In this document: in pieces, positions 12,616 through 23,665 of the stretch
Numbering within the stretch: position 1 is the first letter of the stretch
How the letters are laid out: every line of letters starts with the position of its first letter
NCBI GenBank assembly: GCA_027382625.1
Contig: JAJKFJ010020934.1
Location: 1-64,000, forward strand
Direction: 5' to 3'
DNA length: 64,000 nucleotides
Source: Tetmemena sp. SeJ-2015
Lineage: Eukaryota > Ciliophora > Spirotrichea > Sporadotrichida > Oxytrichidae
Made by a program: the position numbers and the translations under genes
The notes under the pieces: model-generated
What the model saw: only the letters and a program-made list of their open reading frames with translations
Told to the model about the DNA's origin: nothing
Database searches by the model: none

Positions 12616-15524
12616 TCATTTCATTTTGGAGAGAGTATTCTTGGCATCATTAAGCATCTTTGGCTCAATAACCGTCTGCTCCTTCTCTATTCTTTCAATG
12701 ATAGCTGCAAGATTTTCCTTGACCTTCTCAGCCAAAGCTTGCTGCAGCATCTGCTCAAGTTCTTTGCAGTATTTAAGCCAGAGTAGATACTTCTCTCCCT
12801 TCAAGATGACTTCCTCTCTCACCAAGTTTTCTCTAGCCTCCTCTATAGCCTTGCTAAGTTGGGCCAGATCTATCTTATCCTATGCAATCATATCTTGAAG
12901 GTTCTTGTCCTTCTCCTTCCTGAGAGCAATCATGTCTCTGTACTTGTTTCTGTCTCCGATCACGCTAGTCATGGCCTCTTTGTAGACTTGCCTTGAAGCT
13001 TCAATATCAAGTTTGAAGACTTGCTCTTTGTACTTTTCTCTGAGCTCCTTTTGCTGCTCTCTCTTAGCCTGCTCCTCTTCCTAGTCTCTGATGGCTTGCT
13101 CTCTTTCCTTGAGTCTTTGCTCGGCAATTGCCTGCTTCTCTTAGTCGGACCTTTGCCTTGCAAGATTTTTCTCACAAGTAATGTGAATCAGTCTGTCGCT
13201 CTTGTAGTGCAGCAAAAAGCTTTAATTTATTTATTCAACATATATATGTATATTCGGAGAAGCTTCTATAACAATAAAAAAAAAGATTCATCTTTAATAT
13301 AATAATTATAATTTCATTGTTCACATGTTGCTGTGGTTCAGGAAGTGGTCTCTTGTTCTTCTCCTCTTCTTCGTCCGGCAGTTATTAAGCAGGCGCACCC
13401 TTGGCAGCAGGGGCTCCTTTGGCTGGAGCACCTTTAGCAGGAGGGGCTCCCTTAGCAGGAGGAGCTCCTTTACCTCCTTTAACAGGCTGCTCAGGTTCAT
13501 CCTTCTTTCTGATTCTCTCTCTCACTTCTAAAGCAATTGCCTTTTGCTCTTCGGTAAGCTCCTCCCCTCTTGCCATCATTTGCTGGTAAATGAACTTGAG
13601 TCTAGACCTCTTCGCCTTTTCAGCCCTACCTGGCTCTGCTTGCTCCCAAGATGCTTTGAGTGCTCTCTCCTTGTCTTCCTTATCAGTGTCTTTGATGATT
13701 GCAAGAGTTTCAGAGGAGTATATCTTAAGATGCCAAGTGATCTCTGCAGAGTCTGGGTTTTCTGTCTTGGCTTAGGGCCACTCATGCAAGTCAAACAGTG
13801 CTTAGATTACATAGGAGTGCTTAGTCTCATCATCTGGGTTATCAGAGGACTCTGGCAGTTAGTTGCTAGATCTAAACATGAAGTGAGAGACAGTTATCTG
13901 ATTGTATCCCTCCTTCTGATAAATAACGTGACCGTGATCTAGTATCTACAGCTTGAAAAGCTTCTAGAATCCTTCCAGCTTATCGAACTCTCTTCCTTCC
14001 TTAATAAATGAAAGCAATACTTTTTAAGTTTGATGTTGAAAGAGGCGGAAGTGTGATCAGGACTAGTAAAGACTTTCTCTTTGAAAATGATACCGTATTT
14101 GGTGGGCTGATACTTGTCAGAATACTCCAATGGCTCTACCTATTGTACTTCTTCTAATGAGAAGTTGTCTCTATTTGTCAATACCTCAAGCTGTAGAGAG
14201 CCCTCAGTTGTGTTATAAGGCATGACTCCTTCAATTATGATAGAGTAGCCCTTGCCATTATTAGGAGTGAATATCATATTCTCCAATTTAGTTGAGTTGA
14301 GCAGTAGCTCGTTCTCAGTTTAGGTTGGATACTTCCTGCTTCTATCATTTTTATCTATTATCTTGAGTCTTAAGTACTTCAGCAGGAACTTGTCGTTTGG
14401 AATATCTAACTTCAAGTTCATGGTTAGCTCGTTCTCTCCTACTTGGAAGTCATACTTATTGAATAAGTGATATTTGCCCTTCTCAACTGGCAGGAAGTCA
14501 CTCTGATAACTCTTAAGGTACATCTGCTTTTAATGGATTAAGTACTCTGAACGAGGAACAATAGAAATCTTTCTGATAAAATAAGAAATTATAAGTCCAG
14601 CTGCCCACACTGTAAAACCGTGAGGAGCTACTATGATATAAAACTATGTTAGGCTTGAGCCAGATGGTATTATTTTCTTAGTTAAGGCCAGAAATGGGAA
14701 TGAGTTTTCCCTCGAAGTAAGATTTGAAGACGCTTTCAATAGGACCATCATGGCCTCTGTCTTCTTGTCTGTTTGAAGCCAGGGATTGATTTTAAGCATG
14801 AGCGCTGTCTATCTACTGCAGCTTCATCAAGTACCTAGGCAAAACAGGCTTAGGCTCTCTGCAAGGATGAGGAGCGAAAGCAATCAGTACTTAGTCGTTG
14901 TTGACTGGTGAGGGAATGATTTCTCCAGGAAGTAACTAGACAGCTCCTCCTTCTATTCTGCTTTCATCAGCTCCAAGCGTGTGATCCATGACCACTGAGT
15001 TATTGTGGCTTTACTTAGTGATGTCGAGTGAGTGAATGTTTGAGCTAGGGTTGTGGTGCATTTGCTTAATTAACTCTTCGTCCAGCTCCATCTTGATCAT
15101 GATGTCTTTCTCATTCACTCATTCTCTTTAATTAAGATGCCATTATATATTTCATATAATAGATTAGAGATGTATGGTTGGTTGGCATCAATCCACCTAT
15201 CATCATAAGTGGGCTTCATCATGTTGTACTTGTATATGTTATGGTAGACTATCAGGTTCTGGAAGCAGTGAGGGAAATCAGAGGAGAGCAACCACACTCC
15301 ACCAGCTGCTCTGGTCTTAGGTTCAATGACTTGCTTCTTTTCCTCCTCTCCTTTGTTCTCCTCATTTATAGATTAGTTTTGGTTGTTGTCAATCTGCTGC
15401 ACGTTGAGTGAGAATCCTCCGTGGTGCTTGTGCTGATGAAGTACTTTGGCTTGAGGGGACTCTGGTCTTTCTGATTCAGGAGGTCGTCTGTTACGATTCA
15501 AAAGACACCTCTTAGCTTCATGGA
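12616..15524 (-). other. ADGB: Androglobin MDS D block (fourth in protein and germline)
   Basis: Starts at the 14-bp pointer TCCATGAAGCTAAG (plus strand 15511-15524) and continues, with small IESs in normal order, to the stop at 12616. The joined reading ...NDEIHEAKRCLLNRNRRPP keeps frame across the C-D pointer. About 161 bp of eliminated DNA separates it from the end of MDS B. Confidence 0.7.
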
Positions 15525-18012
15525 ATGCATTTTATCTAGTGAAGGTGCTCAAGTAGTTCATCAAGGATATAACTTAATCAAAATAAATTATAAAGAGCCA
15601 CCTATAGGTAATAACTTGTCAAATATTAAAATGATTTTTATTGAATAAATTTAATTCATTTTTAATTTATTATAAATAGTAGAGGTTCTCTTTCCCTTCT
15701 TTCCTTCTCCTCTTGCTCTCTCTTTTTCTCCTCCCTTCTCTTCTTCTTCCACTCCTCCTTAGACATGTTCTTGTCTCTCTTCTTCCTAGCGGGTGACACG
15801 AAGGGACTCTTAACTTCTTCAATCTCATCATCCATCCACATTCTAACAACTCTATATCAGCATTCTTCCCTAAGAAGTGACAGACATGCCTGACGAAGGC
15901 TCAGAGTCTACATCCAGACTTGACTTGTCCTAAGCAGAGTTAATTCTATCTGCGTTTGGCCCAAAATCAATCTTCTTCAGTGTCGTGGTCTAGGAAGGCA
16001 GCTTTGGTCTGAACTCATTATCGCAGAAGCAAGTCACAAAAGTTTTCTTGTTAAAGTAATGATCGTCCGATAAGTACTTCCTAAACATCTCCATACCCTC
16101 CTTCTCAAAGTCACTCAGTTTAATAGACTCTGGAATCAAGCCAGTCAGTGAATACACGATTGATCCATCTCCAACTTCTTAGTCGAAGTAAGCCTCAGGA
16201 CTATACCACTTATAAGAGTAAACTTTAAGCAGTGCTTTCAGCAGTATCTGGGGCCAGATTTCAAAATTGTTAATGGTTCTTGGGAACATCAACTTCTTCT
16301 TAGCGTCGCAAGGCATTCTGTCATCAACTTCTACAAGTCTCTCCTTTCCTAGGAATCTTAGCTTGACCCAGTACTTTCCACTTGGAGAAACCACAGGGAT
16401 ACCGTTTTCTCTAAATTCAATTAGACTCTCTAGACTCACAGTCTCTAATGCTCCTATCTTTGATAAATTGAAACTGAGAAGTAACCCACTTAGAGAAGAT
16501 AATCTGAGAATCCCATGTCCAAAGTATTTTCAACAGCTACTTTAATGAGTTGAGGTTCATCTAGTGGATCAGCCTGTGCTGCTTATCCTTTAGCAGGAGG
16601 TTTCTTTTTTGCATTGATATAGTTATTTTCAGCCTCCTCCTTTCTCTTTTTGACTTCTTCTTCAGTTTCCAATCTTTAATCAAACTGGATGCAAATCATA
16701 CTTACTCAAAGGCAGCATCTTTCTTATCCTCGCCAAGTATTTTATTAAGCTGAGTTTGACTCTCTTCAATAGATTAAGCTTAGCCAATTGATAAAATGCT
16801 CTGACTTCCTCATAGTCTTCTTCTTTTTCATTAGATATTCTTCTGGTCGCACCCAAAGGATTTCATTTGCATTTATGAGGTAGCTTGGAGGAAGATAAAT
16901 CTTGAAACAGAATAAAGATAGATTTATTCATAGTTGAGGCATATTTTATTTATTTCAAAAAAGATTAATTATTTATGAAATTCCCTGTTTTAAATACAAT
17001 CAATTAGAGAAAATAGAATACTTAGCTTCATGGATCTCATCGTTAGTGAAAGATAACGTAAAAGAAATGTATTTCATGACTGGGTAGTGACCTACACTAG
17101 TCTTGATTTTGATCATACTGAACTACTTAGGAGGTTCTCATCATAGATCTTTGATTTTGAATCTCATCGTTTTTCTTGACTATAGAATCCATGTCCACAA
17201 ACTAGTTTTCAAATACGTCCATCAACGCATAACCAAAGCCAGTTATCACATTTGAAGAGTTTGTATTTTTGCTTGAGATGTTCAGTTTCCTGCCTGTGGT
17301 AACTGAGATGGCCATAGTCGCTGCATCTCTCAACCTATTCAGCATTCTAATATTTCTCAAGAGATTTGTTTTCTTAAGGATATATTCTTTACCAGATAGA
17401 CTCTCCTTATACATTTAGAGTAGAGAGGCATCAAGAATCCCATACAATTATTTTTTTGCATTCTTATCAGCTGCTGCAAGTTTTTCACCCTATACCGTTA
17501 TCATTATGCAAATCATGTCAAATTGTAGCTCCTCTCGATTCACAGCATCTTTCACACACTGTGTAACTAGAATACAATTAATCTTCTTCTTTTTAACTTG
17601 GAGCTTCTTTTCTTGACTTTCTTCTAGCAAGTTCTTGATCGTAAGCTATTTCTCTCAGATATTTGTTACTATTTCTATACTCCAAAATCGGATTTCATTC
17701 TTCTCGAACTCTTTGTAGCTTGGATTAATTTTTCTTGAAATTGTCTTCAAATTTTCCAAGAGAACCGTCTTCATTTTTCGAAACCCCCGATGAGAAATCA
17801 TGAGTCTTTGCTTCCTCTCCGTTCCACTCGGGAAAGTTAAAGTAGGGTTCATATGCAAAACTTCTCTGCACATCAGGCTCGCCATCAACCTTGATAGGGG
17901 CTCCTTCTCTTGGAGGTTTTGAATTGGGAGGTAAGATATCTTTTAAAAGCTTTCCTGCTTTGTAGTTGCCTACTGGGGCACCTTTCTTAGGATCCTTTCC
18001 CTTAGGAGGCAT
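12616..18012 (-). CDS. ADGB: Androglobin-like protein (calpain-domain, coiled-coil), scrambled germline gene
   Basis: Reordered as A-B-C-D the segments resemble androglobin, the calpain-like/globin chimera of ciliated cells. The N-terminus MPPKGKDPKKGAP leads to FNFPEWNGEE, then KIYLPPSYLINANEILWVRP, then SPSGKYWVKLRFLGKERLVE with NFEIWPQILLKALLKVY, which matches the calpain core of the family. Later come GGVWLLSSDFPHCFQNLIVY, beta-rich stretches, WHLKIYSSETLAIIKDTD with ASWEQAEPGRAEKAKRSRLK, an Ala/Pro/Gly/Lys repeat (GAPPAKGAPPAKGAPAKG), and a long C-terminal coiled coil ending at TGA 12616-12618. Small IESs are resolvable, for example an 8-nt one flanked by AAA before VLLSFIKEGREFDKLEGF. 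I did not identify a convincing globin heme histidine. Role in axoneme or basal-body biology is inference from the animal family. Confidence 0.72.
15686..16907 (-). other. ADGB: Androglobin MDS B (second in protein, third in germline)
   Basis: Starts at TTTCAAGA (plus strand 16900-16907) and ends at AGAGAA (15686-15691). It carries the calpain-core segment (KIYLPPSYLINANEIL, SGKYWVKLRFLGKERLVEVD, NNFEIWPQILLKALLKVY) and a Lys/Arg/Glu-rich tail (SKEEWKKKRREEKKREQEEK). Internal frame changes near 16730, 16690 and 16450 suggest further short IESs, so this unit is probably several MDSs in normal order. Confidence 0.7.
17021..17655 (-). other. ADGB: Androglobin MDS C (third in protein, second in germline)
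   Basis: Begins at pointer AGAGAA (plus-strand TTCTCT 17650-17655), shared with the end of MDS B at 15686-15691, and ends at the 14-mer TCCATGAAGCTAAG (plus strand 17021-17034), shared with the start of MDS D at 15511-15524. It encodes EIAYDQELARRKSRKEAP, then VKDAVNREELQFDMICIMIT, NLLRNIRMLNRLRDAATMA and ISFTLSFTNDEIHEAK. A GTG/GTGT surplus of 4 nt near the YTVKDAV junction is needed to keep frame. The segment lies between A and B in the germline, which is why I first read it as a nested gene. Confidence 0.7.
17733..18012 (-). other. ADGB: Androglobin MDS A (first in protein, first in germline)
   Basis: Encodes the start codon (18012) through ...GSLGKFEDNF. It ends at the pointer TTTCAAGA (minus strand; plus-strand TCTTGAAA at 17733-17740). 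The same 8-mer recurs at 16900-16907, so A joins B, giving EDNFKIYLPPSY. It is followed in the germline by about 77 bp of IES and then by MDS C, not B. Confidence 0.75.
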
Positions 18013-18060
18013 ATTTTAAAGCTCAATGATAAGCTGAATAACCATCATTAAGAACTGAAA

Positions 18061-19866
18061 TCATGAAATAATGCTTTATTTTTTGTGGGAGGTCAAGTCT
18101 ACGGATTTCATTGTTAAGTTACTTCCAGTCCCTACTTAAGTATATTATGTGTTAAAAGCACCTTCAACACTCTCAGCTTTGCAAACTCTTGCTTCCTCCT
18201 CATTCATTTCACTCCACTAGTCTATATCCTTGAAAATTCCTTGAACCTGATTCATTGAATTCCTAGATTCTCTAACTCGTTTATTCACTTTAGCCTCCTT
18301 CTTCTTTATTTCTTACTCTCTCGATCTTAAAGTTTCCTCCCTCTCTCTTAAGATTTTGAGTTCTATTTCATTTTGCTTCACTTGCTCTTCTCTCTGCTTT
18401 GAATGTCTGTTCTAATTAAATTCTAGACCAGCAAGCTCTAGTTCTATCTTCCCTTCTATTTTAAGCCTCTCTTTAAGAATAGCCTCTCTTTACTTTACTT
18501 CCTCGTGAGAAGCTTCTAAGCCTCTCAACTTCTTCTTAAGCTCTCCAATGCAATAGTGATTGCAGCAAGTTTCCTCATCTATTTCTGACTCTAATCTTTG
18601 AAGTCTATCATCTTCATCCTCCAATTATCTTTCTTTTCTGTAAGCCTCGTCTTTAAGACACCTCACTTTATCTTGAAGCTCTGCATTAGCTCTCTTTTAG
18701 TGAAGAATTTATGTTTTCAACTCTTTATATTTGATTTCAGTATCATATTCTCTGTTTTCTTTGTCGAACAGAATACACTCAGTCTTTTTAAGCTCCTCAC
18801 CAGTAAAGAGCTCCACTTCCTTCTAAGACTACAGCTCCTTCCTCCTCGCTTTGATGGACTGTTCCTCTTTCAACAAGGCCTTTTTCTTTTCTTCTAGCTT
18901 TGAAGTCTCTTGGTTGATTTTCACTGTCAGCTCCTTAAGATCTTGGTCGTTAAGATCAAGATTTCTCTGCTTCATTTCAAGTTGCTACTTTTTATTCTTC
19001 ATTACACTGTTCTTACTTTGGACTTATTTCACCTGCTGCGTGAGTTGTTCAATCTCCGATTTGAATCTACCCACTTTGAGCTCCTTGAGTTCTAAGAATT
19101 GTTGCTTTTGTTAATCGAACTTCTCCCTTGCCTCAGTATAGTCTTTTAACCTCTAGTCATAGGAAGTTTTGAGCGCTCTCAGTTCCTTCTCTAGTTCAAG
19201 TAATTTCTCTGACTCTTTTTAAACTGAGACCTTCTTCTTTTCATATATTTCTATCTTAGTTTTGAGTTGGAGGTTTTTGGTTTTGAGTTTTTCTTATGCG
19301 AGACTTTACTTGTCTGATATCTCTTAGAGCATGCTATCTCTTTTTGATTGATCTTTTACTTCTAAGCCAATTCCTTCTAAATAAATAATAATTATATTGC
19401 AATGAGAGTTATTAAATAGCAGTGAGTTGCTCTTTTTTTTACTCCACTAGTAACTTGAATTTCCTGAGCTGTTGCTCTAGATGGAGTGTAGCCTTTGAAA
19501 TGTGTTCGAATTCTTAGAAGTGGGACTATATAGCAGCCATATCTTGCTCTCTGAGTTAAGGTTGCTGCTAAACTTATGAAGAAGGATTGACTGGAGTCTG
19601 AAATTAATGATTGTGTTCCTCCTGAAAAGAGCTATGAGGTTTTATAATTGGTGGTCTAAACATAGACACGGGCGCATATTAATGAGGATTTGGAGTTTGG
19701 TGAGCCATCTAGAGAGTTAGATAGTTATTCCTTGCGACACTAGGAGTCTTGTTTTGTAAGTGTAGAGGATTGAAAGTGGCTGTTGGCATTTAGCTAAAGT
19801 TGGAATCGATTGATTAGAAACTGAACTTTGTTGCTTGATTTGATACTCCTATCTTTTATAAGCCAT
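18061..19866 (-). CDS. Coiled-coil protein, about 580 residues, unknown function
   Basis: ATG at 19866 (MAYKRQEYQIKQQSSV). An ACTTT pointer pair (plus strand AAAGT at 19773-19777 and 19796-19800) removes 23 nt and joins SNQSIPTFNPLHLQNKTPS. A second AT-rich insert lies near 19377-19420. From about 19375 to the TGA at 18061-18063 a single frame is almost continuous coiled coil (EKLKTKNLQLKTKIEIYEK, ARREKFDQQKQQFLELKELK, RGLEASHEEVKQREAILKER). The C-terminus contains IFKDIDQWSEMNEEEARVCK. It is divergent in content from its neighbours and lies only 48 bp upstream of the androglobin start on the same strand. A ciliary or cytoskeletal scaffold is plausible but not shown. Confidence 0.75.
19773..19800 (-). 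other. Micro-IES, 23 nt, pointer ACTTT
   Basis: The plus-strand repeats AAAGT at 19773-19777 and 19796-19800 flank 18 nt. Removing 23 nt restores one frame across the N-terminal region of the coiled-coil gene at 18061-19866. Confidence 0.65.
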
Positions 19867-20242
19867 AGCTTGTGTTTTAGTGAGAGAAAACGAAATAAAT
19901 TTAAAATTACAAATTTAAATAAATCATCTTAATCAATTCAAAATATTTTTTATTTTAAATGCTGTGATGATTCTTTATAATTTAAATTTTAGGCCATAAT
20001 TCCCCTTGAGATTTTATTTAAGATTAAGAAGGTATGTATTCCAAATAGAAAAAGGATTTTCATTGACAACTCTAAGTAGAATTTTAATGTCTTTTTCTCT
20101 CTATTTCAAAATTATTTGCCTTGCAATTAAAAATCTGTTAAATTAAGATAATTAGATTTTGGTTAATTATATTTAGTAAAAATCTCTTGTGATTTATTTA
20201 TTTCCTATATTAATTATAATACACAATTTAAATAATTTCAAA
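19867..20242. other. AT-rich intergenic region between divergent genes
   Basis: About 376 bp of very AT-rich DNA between the start codons of the coiled-coil gene (minus) and the unknown gene at 20243 (plus). I see no coding segment, RNA gene or clear repeat. It should contain both promoters and probably both macronuclear chromosome ends, but I cannot place either. Confidence 0.5.
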
Positions 20243-23200
20243 ATGAGTGGAAGGTACTTTCAGAGCTAGAATTCAGCACAAACAAAGCCAAATTATTTGA
20301 ATTAGAACAATCAGTCAGTGGACCAGCATTTTATTTCCACTCAAGAGGGGACTTTGGAAAAGCATAGAAACAGCCGAGTATCTACCTCCACTTCTCGATC
20401 AAATCAAATAAAAATGCATTTGAAATAAACTGATTCAATGAATTAAAGTGACTAAATATTATTACAAGTATGGAATAGCTAAATTAAACTCTTTTTCTCT
20501 CTGATTCTTTTGAAAAACAGTAGCAGGATTTCTCCAATAGTTGCGAAGCGATTACTCCTCACGCTGTTTCTCAGCCAGATGTATTATAAAAACACTCCTT
20601 TAAGAAACCATGATTCACAGATCCCTAAACTGGAGCCCACTTTAAGTTTGAAGAGATCAGTTTAAAACTGTAAGCGGTCATCAGAGAGAGATTCTTCACC
20701 CATAAGAAACAAATCTCCAAGGATTTTAGACTTTTAAATTTATTTTTTATATACTCACCGATATAGTCAAAGAAATCTGAAAAACTGCACTTACAGAAAA
20801 GAATGAGGCCTAATTGAATTACAGCATCATTGGTCTCAAGATTTCTCAAAAGGGGAGCGAGCCTATTAGCAAATTAGAGTAATTTAACCAAGAGGAGGAT
20901 AAAAATAAGAGTATAGGATGATAAAATTAAATGGCAAGTAAAATTAGAATACTTCCAAACTTATTTCAACTAGAAAAGTCAACTTAGAGAAGTAGAGCAG
21001 CTTAAAGTTCATAGAAGAGCTTATAAAAACTTACTAAAGAGGACAGCTTAATATGAATTACTCATTTTTTGATTAGGTTTTTGAAATATGTTTTCGATTA
21101 TTTTGCACGACTATAGGATAATTTGCTCATTAAATTTTGTATCCATTAAATAGATATGAAGATTTTCTAACCTTTGAACAAAGATGCAAAATTTTATCTT
21201 TAATTTTAATCTCTTTTCTGAATGATAATTAAATTATTGCATTATCGTTTCCAGAGAAGAATTCAGTGAATCATTCTTAATTTTACACATAAAACTAGCA
21301 AATCCACGAACATACTATCAGCAATATAAAGATTAATAACCTATTTTAAAAGCCTAAGGACTCCTCTTAGATAAAACTTGGGTCAACTCATCTATAGTAA
21401 ATTTATTTTTAAATATCGATTTGACTCAAAGAGCTATCTATTCGATGGACGCTAATTTTTAGACTCTGACAAAAATGTGGTCAAATTGTATTCTGGAAAG
21501 ATGAGCAGCCCAAGCATAACAAATCCTAAAAGCCTTGGACTAATATTAATTATTTATTTTAATTTAATTTGGAACGAGGAATAACGTGTAGATATCTTAA
21601 ATAGAATAAAAAATGAAAATTCAACCACTGAACAAGACATCAGTGCTAAACATAGAATTCGATGACAGAATATTAAACAATAGAACAAATGCTTTTGAGA
21701 AAAGAAACGCAGATTAAATCAGGGTTTCTATTAGTAAGGTTTAGGAATCTAATTCAAACCACGCGGGTATTTAAATTATTTGTAGTCCGATCAAACTTAA
21801 GCAATAGAGCATAAAAAAGCTATAGTCTCAAGTTAGATCCTTGCATTCAACATTAAAAATTATTTTTATGGATTTTTTTAGTTGATTGTTAACTTCTATT
21901 CGAGATACCAAATTATTTTTACGGATCTAGAAATGGAAATGAGCTTGATTAAAAGTTAAATTCTCGAGTGGAGAGTGAATCTGGAATGGGTAGTATACTT
22001 ATAGATGGAAAGTAGTAGATAGTTCACCATAGGAGACACAAAACCTAGATACAGTTCCAGACTAATATCAAAAGAATGAAAGAGATTTGAGTTTTATTTT
22101 TAGATAATAAACGATCTGTAAATTCAAGAAACAATTCAGAAACCTAGGCCTTCTTAATATTGAGTCTGCTATATTAAATTTTCACTCCTATTTTTAAGTT
22201 CGATTCTAATCGTAATTTATCATTCTCTCCCTTGCTCTTAATTTTTAAGTTTTATAAAAAAGCAATGAGGCTTGAACAAGGATTTCTATAATTTAATTTA
22301 GAGATTCAGGGTTTACTTTTTAATTTAAAATTCTATTGCATTAATTGGATTAATTTGTAGTTTAATTAGTTAGATTACAACCAAAACTAGGATAATTTTA
22401 AATATATTCAATATAGCAACAGCTATTTTTAAAATCTATGGTGGTTATACAATACTATTATTTGTAAATAGATGAGTAGCAAGATAAATGATAAGATTGT
22501 CGTACTAATGGGAAAAAACAACCTAACAAATTAAAACAAAGACACTCTTTCTACAATTGAGAAAACAGAAGATAATGACCACTCAAAGTAATTCAAAATA
22601 TAAAATATAGCATTTAATATTATGCTATGTTTATTATAATGACAGTTCTTAAAAGAGAAAGACTAGTTACTCCTTAAATAAGAGATAGAGTATTTTATTT
22701 TAGATAGAGAACACAAAATAAACGAAAATTCCCATCACTCAAGAATAGAAGGCTCTAAAACTGCTTTGAGAAAGGAATCTGCAGATCACTTCAATAACAC
22801 TCTTATTTCCATTAAAATTTTTATTCATTTCCTAAAAGTTGTAGCTTCAACTGAGAATGAATGAAAACCAAGATCTTAATTTCTCTTAGCTATCATAGGG
22901 GATGCTAATTTTAATTTATGGTTGAAGCGAATAATCATAAAAGAGACACAGCAGCAGCATAGCCTATTAACATTATAAATCTATCGGATGCTTAAAACTA
23001 TCTCACCCAGACTTGCAACTTTTAAAATAGCTAGCATCACAGAAATAAAAATATTAGGAAGGCAAGAAACAACAACACAATCCATCAAAAGTTACCAGCT
23101 ACTGAGAAGCACTCATACCCTGACTCACTTATATCCTTCAGTAGAAATTTAAACGAAAAGAAGGATACTTAATTAAATGATGAAAGGAACTAAACGAAAC

Positions 23201-23493
23201 AGGGAGGAAATTCATTCTCTAAGAATGCTCAGAGAAGTATTTACTCTGACTTATTCGAAGATGGCAAAAGGGCAGAGTAAGATATCTTACATAGCAGTTT
23301 TAATGGGAAAATTTTAAGGAAAGAAACGACAAGGAAAAGTGTCAATTTTAAGGAGAAGGCGAGAAGGTCATCTATTATGAAAAATTCGAAGTTATTCGGT
23401 AGCAATGAAGGAATTGGAGGATGGATGGAAAGCGAAGGATAAATCGTAGGAATTGCTGCATTTGGTCAAAGCTATGGCAAAATCAAAAATTGA
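20243..23493 (+). CDS. Unknown basic, Ser/Asn-rich protein, heavily IES-interrupted
   Basis: ATG 20243 opens MSGRYFQSQNSAQTKPNY. Coding-like segments follow at about 20495-20620, 20610-20730 (FTDPQTGAHFKFEEISLKLQ, the most conserved-looking stretch), 20795-20910, 20935-21050, 21480-21540, 21950-22085, 22467-22600, 22690-22810 and a long final segment of about 22935-23493 (NLNEKKDTQLNDERNQT, RKETTRKSVNFKEKARRSSI). It stops at TGA 23491-23493. The gaps are AT-rich and in differing frames, as expected for IESs. I do not recognise the family; composition is low-complexity with a basic tail and no membrane segment. Confidence 0.55.
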
Positions 23494-23596
23494 AGAGGAT
23501 TCTATAAATAATTAAACACTAATTTTGTGACTTCTGTCAAATACAAGCACTTAATGTATTCACTTAATTTCCATTTATAAATAGGATATGAATAGA

Positions 23597-23665
23597 GATG
23601 AAGCATGCCCTACATATGAGGACTTCTAATTAAATATCTTCGTTGGCAACGCCTTCTTGAAGAAA
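23597..23665 (+). other. Mannosidase MDS 2
   Basis: Bounded by pointers GATGAAGCATG (23597-23607) and TTGAAGAAA (23657-23665). It encodes DEACPTYEDFQLNIFVGN and AFLKK. Upstream DNA (about 23494-23596) has no coding sense for the enzyme. Confidence 0.82.

Noticed and set aside
12566..13942. Plus-strand ORFs rich in Leu/Ser/Phe
   Set aside because: They are antisense shadows of the androglobin coiled coil and repeat region; the minus strand carries the conserved motifs.
17000..17690. A separate gene nested inside an androglobin IES
   Set aside because: The segment ends carry 6-bp and 14-bp repeats that pair with the B end and D start, and both joins stay in frame, so it is better explained as the displaced third MDS of the same gene.
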